This document shows, one piece after another, positions 1 through 9,471 of a stretch of 64,000 bases of DNA. Source of the DNA: Leptospira jelokensis (lineage in GTDB: Bacteria; Spirochaetota; Leptospiria; Leptospirales; Leptospiraceae). The translations under genes were made by a program, and so were the position numbers. The notes under the pieces are model-generated. The model was not told the origin of the DNA. It worked only from the letters and a program-made list of their open reading frames with translations, and made no database searches. How positions within the stretch are numbered: the first letter of the stretch is position 1; each line of letters begins with the position of its first letter. Location: NCBI RefSeq assembly GCF_004769635.1, contig NZ_RQGH01000026.1, forward strand, positions 372,001-436,000. The letters run 5' to 3'.

Positions 1-213
<213 letters not shown>

Positions 214-238
214 TCCCGAATACATCTCTTTCAATGAG

Positions 239-276
239 AAAGCCCGGTTTCAAACCCCGGGCTTTTTTGTTTTTTA
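239..276 (+). terminator. Rho-independent terminator
   Basis: A 9-bp stem AAAGCCCGG / CCGGGCTTT (239-247 and 257-265) is followed by a T-rich run to about 276. It lies 25 bases after the stop of the partial first gene and is the most classical intrinsic terminator in the window. It also separates that gene from the convergent ABC permease. Confidence 0.9.
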
Positions 277-370
277 ACAAATAAAAAACATTTCTAAACT
301 TGAGTTACCCTCATTGCATTTTAAAAGAACTCATATTCAAAAATTCTAGTTCTCAAACAGAATCTTCGAA

Positions 371-2917
371 TCATTTAATTTCTTTTAATACTGTCTTTGT
401 TGGCATGCGAAAGAAACTTACCAAACCAATCGCATACAAAGTCACTGTCACAAAACAAATTCCTACAAACACTAACGTAAGTTGTCCATAAGGATACACA
501 CTTCGTAATTCAAGTACAGACCGGTTTAATACTTCGTTGGAAACGACAGAATATACAAGCCCAAGTAAAAACGAAATCACAGACACAAGTAAGGCTTCTC
601 TAAGGAAATGTTTTCCCATAAAACGACTGTTTGCCCCAATCACCCGTAAAAGAGCAAACTCACGTTTTCTTTCCGATTGGCTGGCATAAAGGGTAGTGAA
701 CACAAGGACAAATGATGCCGCCAAGATAAAGGCTGTCATAAGAGCCATCATCTGGGTTACCTTCTCCAAAATCCCCATAAAGGCTTGGATGGTTTTTTCT
801 GTGTCGATGACGGTGATATTTGGGAATTGGTTTACAATCAGTTTTTGTAATTGGTATCTGTTTTCACTGGAATCAATGAGTAAGGAAACAATATAAAACC
901 GAGGTGCTTTTTCCAAAATCCCTCTGGAGAACAACACCACAAAGTTTGGTTTCATATCTGCCCAGTTCACCGAACGAAGGTTTGTGATTTTGCCAGATAC
1001 TTCCCTACCTTGTACGTTGAATGTGAGCTCATCCCCAATTCCCGCTTGTAAATAACCTGCAAAATCCCTTTCGACGGAGATTTCATTTTGGCTCGACTGG
1101 CCCCACCAACTGCCTTTAGTCACCTTTTCTGTATCATACAACTCATCCCGATAGGATAAAAAATACTCTCTCGTCCTTGCTGTGGCTCGCCAATTGCGAT
1201 CCATTGCATTTTTGATGGTGTCTTCTTTTTTGACAGGTTCGCCATTGACTTTAGATAACCTTGCTCCAATGACTGGAGCCACATATTGTTTTTCCACTGG
1301 AAAAGAGGAAATCGATGATAGCAGGTCGTTTTTCTGAGTCTCCCGAATGTCGAGGAGGAACATGTTTGGTCTACGTTCAATTTCCCTTGCTCCACTCAAC
1401 TCAAGTAAACTTTCTTGTAAGATGAGAGAAAGTGTTAAGATAAAGAGTGCAGACCCAAGGCCAATGATGGAAAGCCTTAGGGCTCCCGATTTACGAGTGA
1501 CTTTTTTTGTCACAAGGCTCCACTCTTTGGATAACCAACCAAGTTTTGAAATTTTCTGTAGAAAAGATCCAAAGAGGATGTACAATCCGTACACAAGGAG
1601 TGGTAAGGTTAAAAGTACAAGTGTAAAGAGAATGCCTTTGAAGATACTTTCTGTTTCTAAGATGGCAAGGGTTGTAAACAGGATATAAATCAAAACGAAG
1701 GAACCAAATTGCCAATAGGATGTTGCTAAATTCCCACTGGTTTGTGATTCCACTTCTTTTAAAGCAGCCAATGGTTTGACTGACCTTGTTTCTAAAACCA
1801 ATGGAATCGAGATGAGAAGAGGCAATACCACACCGAGCACCAAACTCCAAAGGAGAGACGATGCCGATAATCCAAAGAAACCTGTCCCAACACCAACTGC
1901 CAAAAGCCCACTGATATCTGGCAATACTGATTGGATGGCATACCCAAGGCCTAATCCGAAGCTCGTCCCCAAAAGGGAGAGGATGAGTATTTCCGAAAAT
2001 ACTAATAGAAGGATAACGTTTGGTTTGGCACCAAGGCACATCAAGATGGCAATTTCATTTCGTTTTTCTAGTAACCTTGTGCGAACCGCTGTATAAACAG
2101 AGATGGCTCCGAGAAAAAATCCAGCGAGAGCCAGGAGCGCCATATAATCAAATGTGTTTTTGATGAACTGTTGTGAACCCGAATTGACTTCTGTATTGTG
2201 ATAGATCGTTAAGTCTTCTTTGATAAAGGATGCAAACTCTTTGTCCTTCCATTCCAAACTATCAATCGTATCAGGGAATTGTAAATAAATCGTATAACGG
2301 ATGCGACTGCCTCTTTGCACTAGTCCTGTTTGGATCGCAGTCTCTTTCCGAATGATAGACCCTGGAGCAGAACCCACAAAAGATCCAACGGCACCAGGTT
2401 CCTTTAACACAACACCAGCGAGCACAAGAAGGCTATCACCTAACCGAATGCGGTCACCACGTTTTAATTTGAGATTTTCCACAAGGCTTGCATCGAGTAA
2501 TACCTGATTCGGTTTTAAATTTCGATACGCGTTCTCTGGTTCTGTTTTCATTTCCCCATAAAACGGATAACTTGTTTCAATCCCTTTCACAAAACTGAGA
2601 GAATTTTCAGAGCCGGATTCATTGGAAATCATGGATAAAAATTGGATGGAACTACTGGTTTTAGCACCTTCTGGAAGGTGGGTTTTCAGCAATTCCTTTG
2701 CAGAATCGGTGATTTCCTGGGGGGATTGTAAGGCTAAATCCGCTCCCATGATCGATTTTGCCTCTTTTTTAATGGCATTTGCTGTGTTGTCCTTATAGGA
2801 ATGGATGCCAATCACGGAACCCACACCAAGTGTGATCGAGACAACGATGAGGAGAGAATAGCGAAAACGAGAAAACAATTCTCTTTTTAAGTAAAAACGA
2901 AAGAGAGATCCTTTCAT
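371..2917 (-). CDS. ABC transporter permease, YbbP/FtsX-like
   Basis: This 848-residue inner-membrane protein is the permease partner of the ATPase just upstream. One membrane segment lies near residues 17-40. A first FtsX-type group of three helices follows at about 250-395, then paired helices near 405-460 and one near 480-500, a large extracytoplasmic domain (about 520-720), and a last FtsX group of three helices at the C-terminus. This duplicated FtsX layout and length match E. coli YbbP rather than the shorter LolC/LolE. The ATG overlaps the ATPase stop (ATGA, 2914-2917), so the two are translationally coupled. The cargo is unknown; lipophilic or lipoprotein-related export is an inference from the family. 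Confidence 0.88.
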   Translation of the reverse strand: MKGSLFRFYLKRELFSRFRYSLLIVVSITLGVGSVIGIHSYKDNTANAIKKEAKSIMGADLALQSPQEITDSAKELLKTHLPEGAKTSSSIQFLSMISNESGSENSLSFVKGIETSYPFYGEMKTEPENAYRNLKPNQVLLDASLVENLKLKRGDRIRLGDSLLVLAGVVLKEPGAVGSFVGSAPGSIIRKETAIQTGLVQRGSRIRYTIYLQFPDTIDSLEWKDKEFASFIKEDLTIYHNTEVNSGSQQFIKNTFDYMALLALAGFFLGAISVYTAVRTRLLEKRNEIAILMCLGAKPNVILLLVFSEILILSLLGTSFGLGLGYAIQSVLPDISGLLAVGVGTGFFGLSASSLLWSLVLGVVLPLLISIPLVLETRSVKPLAALKEVESQTSGNLATSYWQFGSFVLIYILFTTLAILETESIFKGILFTLVLLTLPLLVYGLYILFGSFLQKISKLGWLSKEWSLVTKKVTRKSGALRLSIIGLGSALFILTLSLILQESLLELSGAREIERRPNMFLLDIRETQKNDLLSSISSFPVEKQYVAPVIGARLSKVNGEPVKKEDTIKNAMDRNWRATARTREYFLSYRDELYDTEKVTKGSWWGQSSQNEISVERDFAGYLQAGIGDELTFNVQGREVSGKITNLRSVNWADMKPNFVVLFSRGILEKAPRFYIVSLLIDSSENRYQLQKLIVNQFPNITVIDTEKTIQAFMGILEKVTQMMALMTAFILAASFVLVFTTLYASQSERKREFALLRVIGANSRFMGKHFLREALLVSVISFLLGLVYSVVSNEVLNRSVLELRSVYPYGQLTLVFVGICFVTVTLYAIGLVSFFRMPTKTVLKEIK

Positions 2918-3711
2918 CGACTCACCTTCTTTGTTTGATTTTTCGTTTTTTTCTGTTTGGTGGATCGATTAGAGGGAAGAGAATTGTTTTTTTTTGTTTT
3001 GGAAGGATTAGGTTTGAGATTATTTTTCGAACCATTCTTTGAATCAGAAATGATCTCGCCCTCTTTCATTTCTAAAACACGATCCGCTAGTTTTGCCACA
3101 TCAGGGTCATGGGTCACCACCACAAGAGTGGTACCTTGTTTTTTGTTTCGATATAACAAAAGGTCTAAAATCGTTTTACTATTTTTATAATCTAAGTTTG
3201 CCGTCGGTTCATCTGCAAAAATAATTTTTGGATCATTCACAAAACTCCTTGCGATGGCAATCCTTTGCTCCTCACCACCTGACAGTTGTTTTGGGAAGTG
3301 TGTCGCACGGTGTGACATTGCTACCGATTCCAAAATTTTTTCAGCTTTTTGTAAAATTTCTTTTTCAGATAACGATGATTTTAAATACAAAGGGATCCCA
3401 ACATTTTCTATTGCGTTGAGACCAGGCAATAATTGGAAGTTTTGGAAGATAAATCCGATTTGGTCAGCCCGAATATCCGCAAGGATCGATTCATTTTGTT
3501 TGGTTAAATCAATTCCGTCCAGGGAGACAATGCCCGTATCTGGTTTGTCAAGGCCTGCGGCAACACCAAGTAAAGTGGATTTACCAGATCCAGAAGGGCC
3601 GATAATCGCTACAAATTCACCAGTTTCCATACGAAATGAAATATTTTTCAACACATCAATCGTTTCTTCTTCATTGTGAAATGATTTGAACACATTTTTA
3701 AATTCTAACAC
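2914..3711 (-). CDS. ABC transporter ATP-binding protein, YbbA/LolD-like
   Basis: This is the ATPase subunit of the exporter, 265 residues. It has Walker A GPSGSGKST (38-46), the Q-loop near 90, signature LSGGEEQR (143-150), Walker B with D167/E168, and the switch His201. The start is GTG, with GGGGGAAA about eight bases upstream. The core ends near residue 221. A roughly 44-residue tail rich in Lys, Asn and Ser follows, which the LolD/YbbA family normally lacks. The permease follows with a 4-base overlap. Confidence 0.92.
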   Translation of the reverse strand: MLEFKNVFKSFHNEEETIDVLKNISFRMETGEFVAIIGPSGSGKSTLLGVAAGLDKPDTGIVSLDGIDLTKQNESILADIRADQIGFIFQNFQLLPGLNAIENVGIPLYLKSSLSEKEILQKAEKILESVAMSHRATHFPKQLSGGEEQRIAIARSFVNDPKIIFADEPTANLDYKNSKTILDLLLYRNKKQGTTLVVVTHDPDVAKLADRVLEMKEGEIISDSKNGSKNNLKPNPSKTKKNNSLPSNRSTKQKKTKNQTKKVSR

Positions 3712-4012
3712 TAGGTTTTTCCCCCAAACTAATTACCAACTAACACATAACGTATGACTAATAACGGGCATTTATTCAATAAAATGCCACCTAACATCGA
3801 TTTTTCAATTTTTTTGATTACAGTTATCTTTTTTTTAATTATCATTTTCGTTCCAATTCTATTGCACCTCGGCAAAAAAAAACTTAGAAAAAATTCCTTA
3901 TCTTTTTGTGTGTACATCCTAATTTTTTTTGACCCCAAAGGGTGGGTTTCATATAAAGTAACTTCATCGTAGTGTTTCCCCTCTCCCGTTTTTGGGGGAT
4001 TTTTGGGAAGTT
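3712..4012. other. Intergenic stretch between divergent genes
   Basis: About 300 bases separate the GTG of the ABC ATPase (minus) from the small zinc-ribbon gene (plus). The stretch is rich in T and A runs and must hold promoters for both directions, but I see no convincing -35/-10 pair. A 72-codon plus frame at 3754-3972 would encode a hydrophobic helix followed by a basic stretch. It has no ribosome binding site and overlaps an open minus frame, so I do not call it a gene. Confidence 0.4.
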
Positions 4013-4237
4013 ATGAACAGCACTGTCGATAAGCGGACTCATACAGGTAAATATAAAATGCTCGAATGCAATACAAAGATAAATACTGCAGACTTTATGA
4101 ATGTGAAAATTAACAATCTTAAACCTTGTGCGGAATGTGGCTCCGTCACTACCCTTTATCAGTACAATCTTTGCAAAGTTTGTTTGTCCAAGAGTTTCAA
4201 AAAGCTTGTAAAAATCATCGACTCCGTGAGAAAGTAG
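4013..4237 (+). CDS. Small zinc-ribbon-like protein
   Basis: A 74-residue protein with two CxxC pairs (PCAECG and LCKVCL) about 15 residues apart, which fits one structural zinc site. The C-terminus is basic. I chose ATG 4013 because GGGAAG sits just upstream; a TTG at 3992 in the same frame has less support. It ends 29 bases before leuS and may be co-transcribed with it. No family is recognised. Confidence 0.6.
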   Translation: MNSTVDKRTHTGKYKMLECNTKINTADFMNVKINNLKPCAECGSVTTLYQYNLCKVCLSKSFKKLVKIIDSVRK

Positions 4238-4266
4238 AATTAACTACACTTTCTCTACGTTAGTCG

Positions 4267-6870
4267 ATGAATTATCCATTCCAAGATATTGAACAAAAAT
4301 GGCAAAAATACTGGGACGACCACCAGACCTTTCGCACAAACGCACACTCATCCAAACCTAAATACTATTGTTTAGACATGTTTCCTTACCCAAGTGGTGC
4401 AGGCCTTCACGTTGGCCATCCAGAAGGATACACGGCGACAGACATCATCTCAAGACTCAAACGTATGGAAGGATACGAGGTTTTACACCCCATGGGTTGG
4501 GATGCCTTTGGACTGCCTGCAGAACGTTATGCCATGACAACGGGCATCCATCCACGAACGACTACGAAAAACAATATTGATACCTTCCGCCGCCAAATCA
4601 AAAGCCTTGGGTTATCGTATGATTGGGAAAGGGAAATCTCCACTACCCACCCAGACTATTACCGTTGGACCCAATGGATTTTTTTACAAATTTACAATTC
4701 TTACTTTGACCGAAAGCAAAACAAAGCGGTTCCCATCACCCAACTGATCAAAACCTTGGAAACGGAAGGTTCTCGGGCTTTTGAAGGGATAGAACTCCCC
4801 AAAGGGATCCAATTCTCGGCTGCCGATTGGAAATCCAAATCTCGGAAAGAAAAAGAGGACATTTTGTCCCATTTCCGCTTGGTGTATGAAGCGAATATCC
4901 CTGTGAATTGGTGTGAGGCTCTCGGAACCGTACTTGCCAATGAAGAAGTAGAAGAATGGACCTCAAAAGGGTATTCTGTCGAACGAAAACCCATGCGCCA
5001 GTACATGATGCGGATCACTTCTTACGCAGAACGGTTGTTAAATGATCTTTCGCTTTGCGAATGGCCACCATCCACTCTTGAAATGCAACGCAATTGGATT
5101 GGAAAATCAGAAGGTTTAGAACTCAGTTTCCATGTTCCAAGTGTACAGAAAGACATCACTGTTTATACCACACGTCCCGATACCATTTTTGGAGCGACCT
5201 ACCTGGTTCTAGCGCCGGAACATCCTCTTGTCGCAGAACTGACAACTCCAGAACAAAAGTTGGCTGTGGAAACTTACCAAAAAGATTGTTCCTTAAAAAG
5301 TGATTTGGAACGAACCGAACTGAATAAAGACAAAACAGGTGTGTTCACTGGTTCTTATGCTCAGTTACCGACTGATGCAACCGTAAAGGTTCCAATCTAT
5401 ATTTCTGATTATGTATTAATCTCTTATGGAACGGGTGCCATTATGGCGGTTCCTGCCCACGACCAAAGAGACTATGACTTTGCAGTGAAGTTTCAATTGC
5501 CCATCAAACAAGTCATTGATGGAAAAATGGAAGCAAACCTTGCCTTTGATTCCAAAGAATCAGTATGCATCAACTCTTCTTCCACAGAAGTGCAGTTAGA
5601 TGGTAAGTCATACAAAGACGCCTTCCAAACCATGTCCAATTGGGCTGAAAAAAAAGGAATTGGTCGTAAAAAAATCCAATTCAAACTGAGAGATTGGCTT
5701 TTTGCAAGACAAAGGTATTGGGGTGAACCCATTCCACTCGTTCACTTTGAAGATGGAACACCAAAAGCATTATCCGAAAAAGAACTACCCTTAGTATTAC
5801 CAGACTTGGAAGAATTCAAACCTTCTGGAACAGGAGAATCCCCTCTTGCTCTCGCCAAAGATTGGTTAGTTTACAAAGACCCGGAGACTGGGGAAATTGG
5901 AAAACGAGAAACAAATACCATGCCACAGTGGGCTGGGTCTTGTTATTATTACCTGCGTTACATTGATCCCAGAAACAACGACAAACTCATTGATCCTGAA
6001 CTTGAGAAGATGTGGATGCCAGTAGAAGTGTATGTAGGTGGGGCAGAACACGCCGTATTGCACTTATTATACTCCAGATTTTGGCATAAAATCCTTTTTG
6101 ATTTGGGGTTTGTTTCTACACCAGAACCTTTTAAAAAGTTAGTCCACCAAGGTCTGATCCTAGGTGAAGACAAAGGAAAAATGTCAAAGTCTCGGGGCAA
6201 TGTTGTCAATCCAGATGATGTTGTTTCTGAATATGGTGCTGATACCCTTCGTCTGTTTGAAATGTTTATGGGTCCATTTGAGATGTCCAAACCGTGGAGT
6301 AAAAATGGAGTCGATGGAGTGTTCCGATTTTTAAATCGTGTTTGGCGCCTCTTTCACACTGGCGAGAATGAATCTTTCTTTGTGGAAGATATCGAACCAA
6401 ATGAAGCAGAACTCAAAACCCTCCATCGTACGATTAAAAAAGTAAAAGACGATATCGATGGATTTTCGTTTAACACAGCAGTGTCTCAAATGATGATCTT
6501 CATCAATGAATTCACAAGTAATCCTAGAAAACCAAAAAAAGTGTTAGAACCATTTGTCTTAGCACTTAGCCCATTTGCTCCCCACCTAGCAGAAGAACTA
6601 TGGGCAAAACTCGGTCATAAAGAATCCCTTGCTTACCATCCTTATCCAAAATGGGATGAAAGGTATTTAATTGATGCCAATATCACCATTGTTGTCCAAG
6701 TGAACGGCAAAATGCGTGGTGAATTTTTAGCACCAAGAGACATCGAAGAAAAAGAAGCTTTGTCCCTTGCCAAAGAAGTGGAAAAAGCAAAACCATTCTG
6801 GGTGGGAAAAGAAATCAAAAAAGAAATCTATGTGAAAGGCAAACTCGTCAACATTGTTGTGGCGGGGTAA
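4267..6870 (+). CDS. leuS: Leucyl-tRNA synthetase
   Basis: Class I aminoacyl-tRNA synthetase that charges tRNA-Leu in the cytoplasm; 867 residues, the usual bacterial length. The HIGH motif is HVGH at 48-51. The CP1 editing domain shows the threonine-rich [12 protein letters not shown] and the [13 protein letters not shown] motif. KMSKS is at 638-642 and the anticodon-binding domain follows. An extra segment rich in Lys and Glu lies near residues 158-200, within the zinc-domain region. The frame is intact and the assignment is firm. Confidence 0.98.
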   Translation: MNYPFQDIEQKWQKYWDDHQTFRTNAHSSKPKYYCLDMFPYPSGAGLHVGHPEGYTATDIISRLKRMEGYEVLHPMGWDAFGLPAERYAMTTGIHPRTTTKNNIDTFRRQIKSLGLSYDWEREISTTHPDYYRWTQWIFLQIYNSYFDRKQNKAVPITQLIKTLETEGSRAFEGIELPKGIQFSAADWKSKSRKEKEDILSHFRLVYEANIPVNWCEALGTVLANEEVEEWTSKGYSVERKPMRQYMMRITSYAERLLNDLSLCEWPPSTLEMQRNWIGKSEGLELSFHVPSVQKDITVYTTRPDTIFGATYLVLAPEHPLVAELTTPEQKLAVETYQKDCSLKSDLERTELNKDKTGVFTGSYAQLPTDATVKVPIYISDYVLISYGTGAIMAVPAHDQRDYDFAVKFQLPIKQVIDGKMEANLAFDSKESVCINSSSTEVQLDGKSYKDAFQTMSNWAEKKGIGRKKIQFKLRDWLFARQRYWGEPIPLVHFEDGTPKALSEKELPLVLPDLEEFKPSGTGESPLALAKDWLVYKDPETGEIGKRETNTMPQWAGSCYYYLRYIDPRNNDKLIDPELEKMWMPVEVYVGGAEHAVLHLLYSRFWHKILFDLGFVSTPEPFKKLVHQGLILGEDKGKMSKSRGNVVNPDDVVSEYGADTLRLFEMFMGPFEMSKPWSKNGVDGVFRFLNRVWRLFHTGENESFFVEDIEPNEAELKTLHRTIKKVKDDIDGFSFNTAVSQMMIFINEFTSNPRKPKKVLEPFVLALSPFAPHLAEELWAKLGHKESLAYHPYPKWDERYLIDANITIVVQVNGKMRGEFLAPRDIEEKEALSLAKEVEKAKPFWVGKEIKKEIYVKGKLVNIVVAG

Positions 6871-6902
6871 ATCGTATCTATAGATTCCCTTCGTTACGAT
6901 TT
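6869..6902 (+). terminator. Possible weak terminator after leuS
   Basis: The 8-bp inverted repeat AAATCGTA / TACGATTT (6869-6876 and 6895-6902) starts at the last bases of the leuS stop codon and ends in a short T run. The 18-base loop is long, so this is a modest candidate. The rest of 6903-7004, up to the convergent gene, shows nothing recognisable. Confidence 0.35.
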
Positions 6903-7004
6903 TCGAAATTCAAATTTAAATCTAAATATTCTTGGATTTGATTGGAATGAGCCAACCATACTTTGAAAGAAATTGTTATGTTTAGTGATGGCAGTGCATT
7001 GTGA

Positions 7005-7493
7005 TCAAAGCATTGACAAACTTGGATTTGGTAAAAATGAAAAGAGTAACATTACCAGACTGACAACCACCGTTCCTCCCCAACTTAACATCCTGTTCGG
7101 AATCATTTTGTTTTTTTCTGATTTTAATAATCTGAAGAAGATGGTTAACACGATGAAGATTCCACAAGTCCATCGTAAGTGAATAGGCAAAAGAGAATTG
7201 GAAAAAATTAGATTCCCGAACCAATACAATAGGATGATAAACGAACAAATATAGGAGGAAGAGGTTGCGGCAGACTTGAACTTAATAGAAAGATTCGATA
7301 ACAAAGAAAGGCATATCAGACCAATTAAATTGGGAAGGAATGCAACCAGTCCGTGATAGGCAAAGGGGTTCATACCCAATCCCGAAATGATCATTCCCAT
7401 ATAAAACGAAATGGCCAGTAAGAACGACTGCAAAAAACTTTGAATTAAATTTGTTTTGTCAATTGATCTAAAAAAATCCATTCCAATTTTCAT
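7005..7493 (-). CDS. Multi-pass membrane protein, unknown
   Basis: A 162-residue, very hydrophobic protein with about five predicted membrane helices and short polar loops. There are no conserved motifs. It ends convergently with leuS and starts 57 bases after the stop of the tail-anchored protein gene, so it may be the last gene of the thrC-led minus-strand run. I do not recognise the family; it is called a gene on length, hydrophobic periodicity and position. Confidence 0.6.
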   Translation of the reverse strand: MKIGMDFFRSIDKTNLIQSFLQSFLLAISFYMGMIISGLGMNPFAYHGLVAFLPNLIGLICLSLLSNLSIKFKSAATSSSYICSFIILLYWFGNLIFSNSLLPIHLRWTCGIFIVLTIFFRLLKSEKNKMIPNRMLSWGGTVVVSLVMLLFSFLPNPSLSML

Positions 7494-7550
7494 TCATCGT
7501 AAAAGTGAAACAGAAATTGCGTCAGCTTCTTTGCTAAAAACTCATTCTTT

Positions 7551-8711
7551 TTACAAAATCACCATCACAAAAATCAAAACACCAATGAGAACGATTGTGA
7601 TAAAGGCACCCATTAACATAAATAAGTTGGCACCAGATGATTTTGGTTCCTGGGTTTGGCCTTGGCCACCTTTTTTCTTTTGTGTTTGACCAGCTCCCAC
7701 TTTGTTTCCAGCGCCAGCCATAACAGTTGGTTTTGGAATTGCAACTTTAACGGGATGTTCTTCTACTGAATGCAATAAATACTGATTTGGACCTTCAGCG
7801 AAAATATGGTATTCGGTTTTGTTGCTTGCGATTCCTAAAAATTTTCCAACAACCGGTTCCTTTTTAATTTTTCCTTCTTCATCGATAAGACCAAGGATTT
7901 GTGCATTGGTCATCCCTTCAGGAGTTTCTGTAGGAACTCTGAATAAAATTTCCATCCCTTCTATGAGGTTGTCAAATTCCACACCATTGATCGGAGAGAT
8001 GACAGTTTTCATATTGAGTTCTTTTGGAAAACCAACTCGGAAGCCCGCGATTTGCCTTTCTAATGCAGATCCTTCACCTTTTGTCGGTTCGGTGGAGACC
8101 GAGGGAATTGATGCATCTTGTGCATTTGGTGCTTCATCTTCTGGTTTTGGGATGGGAAGGATGACACCCTTCATCGGATTTTCATACCGAAACTTAGCAG
8201 TGGAAATTTTATCAACTTCTGCTTGGAGTTTGATATTCCTCCCTTTGGTTGCCATAAGAATTGGATTCTCTAAAATTTCTGCAATGTGCGATGGATCTTT
8301 TTTTTGCCAAAGTGGAAGGAGTTCCTCTAACTTCTCTTTGGTGAAGGTGCGGTGAACCGCACGGCCAATATTTTCTGAAATAGCAGGATCATATCCACCT
8401 GTTTTACCGATATCACCTAAGTCTGTAGAAATTTGAACATGGTCAGCGAAGGTTCGGATGCGGCGAAATGTCGGAGAGGTTCCCACAACTGCATACAACT
8501 CCATAATGTGTTTACGGATGGATGAAACCAAAATGAGCACCATACCGTTCAAACTGTCCAAATCAATTTTGACTTTTACAAGGTAACCATCAGTGATTTT
8601 GCCTTGTAACACTTCTTTGGCCTGTTCATCAGTAAACACGGCCTCTCTTGTCAAACCAAGGAGGTCTGCTTGTCTTTTTAATTGGTCTGCTTTTGAGCTT
8701 AGTTCTGACAT
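7551..8711 (-). CDS. C-tail-anchored protein, unknown
   Basis: A 386-residue protein. Residues 1 to about 250 form a mixed alpha/beta, mostly soluble region. A Pro-, Gly- and Gln-rich linker (about 335-358) follows, and a single hydrophobic helix covers the last 25 residues. No signal peptide is seen, so it is predicted to sit in the cytoplasm and be anchored by its C-terminus. Its ATG overlaps the stop of the GHKL-ATPase gene (TAATG at 8709-8713), implying coupled translation. The family is not recognised. A role with the ATPase at the membrane is inferred from the coupling only. Confidence 0.8.
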   Translation of the reverse strand: MSELSSKADQLKRQADLLGLTREAVFTDEQAKEVLQGKITDGYLVKVKIDLDSLNGMVLILVSSIRKHIMELYAVVGTSPTFRRIRTFADHVQISTDLGDIGKTGGYDPAISENIGRAVHRTFTKEKLEELLPLWQKKDPSHIAEILENPILMATKGRNIKLQAEVDKISTAKFRYENPMKGVILPIPKPEDEAPNAQDASIPSVSTEPTKGEGSALERQIAGFRVGFPKELNMKTVISPINGVEFDNLIEGMEILFRVPTETPEGMTNAQILGLIDEEGKIKKEPVVGKFLGIASNKTEYHIFAEGPNQYLLHSVEEHPVKVAIPKPTVMAGAGNKVGAGQTQKKKGGQGQTQEPKSSGANLFMLMGAFITIVLIGVLIFVMVIL

Positions 8712-9436
8712 TATTCTACAAACAGTTGTTCAGGAATTCCATTCGATTTTGGTATGTCATCCAATGGAACTTCTACACGCGCTACTGTTTCCTTTTTCCT
8801 TTCTGAAGAATAGATTGAAAATAAACGACGATCAAATCCAGATTGAGACAATAATATTTCTACCATCGTGATACCCATACCCGCACCTTCTGTACTGTCG
8901 CCATGTTCCATGAAGAACTCGAATAGATTATCATACTTTTTAGCATTAATAAACTTTTCTTTTACCCTTTCTGCCTCAATTGGCAAAAGTGGAAAATTAT
9001 TTCGAATTTCTAAATCGATTTTGTTTTTTTTGTAAATACAAGTGATTTTGACAAAAAGCCCCGACTCTCTCATCTTTCGTTTGTAGGTCGGAAATTTGCG
9101 TTCATTCAAACTCGATTTGAAGAGCTTCATTCCTTCTTCATAATCTTCTAAGTTTTGGATATTGAGTCTTAGTTCTTCGAAAATGATGCGTTTGATCGCG
9201 GCCTTTGTCGAATTGACAATGAGTTCTTTTGCGGCAGTGTAAAAAAGCTCCATCAGGTCTTCCCTCCCGACAGAACTCAATATTTTGAGTAAAATGTATT
9301 TGAGTTTGGACTCACCTATGTCTCCCATCACATAGGTGATCATGGAAATTTTTTTCCCAGCCAAAACTGCCTTGTCGACTGTATGACAAAAATCGGGACT
9401 GAGAGAAATCTCTTGGGACATACCGGTAAACTTCAA
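8711..9436 (-). CDS. GHKL-type ATPase domain protein
   Basis: A 241-residue cytoplasmic protein resembling the ATP-binding half of histidine and anti-sigma kinases. The N-box-like stretch KELIVNSTKAAIKR lies near residues 69-82 and the G-box-like GAGMGITMVEIL near 198-209. No phosphoacceptor His motif of the HisKA type and no sensor domain is apparent, so it is not a complete histidine kinase. It lies between thrC (35 bases upstream) and the tail-anchored protein (overlapping stop/start). ATPase or protein kinase activity is inferred from the fold; the target is unknown. Confidence 0.7.
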   Translation of the reverse strand: MKFTGMSQEISLSPDFCHTVDKAVLAGKKISMITYVMGDIGESKLKYILLKILSSVGREDLMELFYTAAKELIVNSTKAAIKRIIFEELRLNIQNLEDYEEGMKLFKSSLNERKFPTYKRKMRESGLFVKITCIYKKNKIDLEIRNNFPLLPIEAERVKEKFINAKKYDNLFEFFMEHGDSTEGAGMGITMVEILLSQSGFDRRLFSIYSSERKKETVARVEVPLDDIPKSNGIPEQLFVE

Positions 9437-9471
9437 AAATTTGCCAGTAGATTCTGGATTTGTCTAGCGAT

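Noticed and set aside
371..491. Plus-strand frames over the ABC permease
   Set aside because: They are shadows of the long, motif-supported permease frame on the other strand.
3754..3972. 72-codon plus frame with a hydrophobic stretch
   Set aside because: No ribosome site, overlaps an open minus frame of similar size, and lies in a T-rich divergent spacer.
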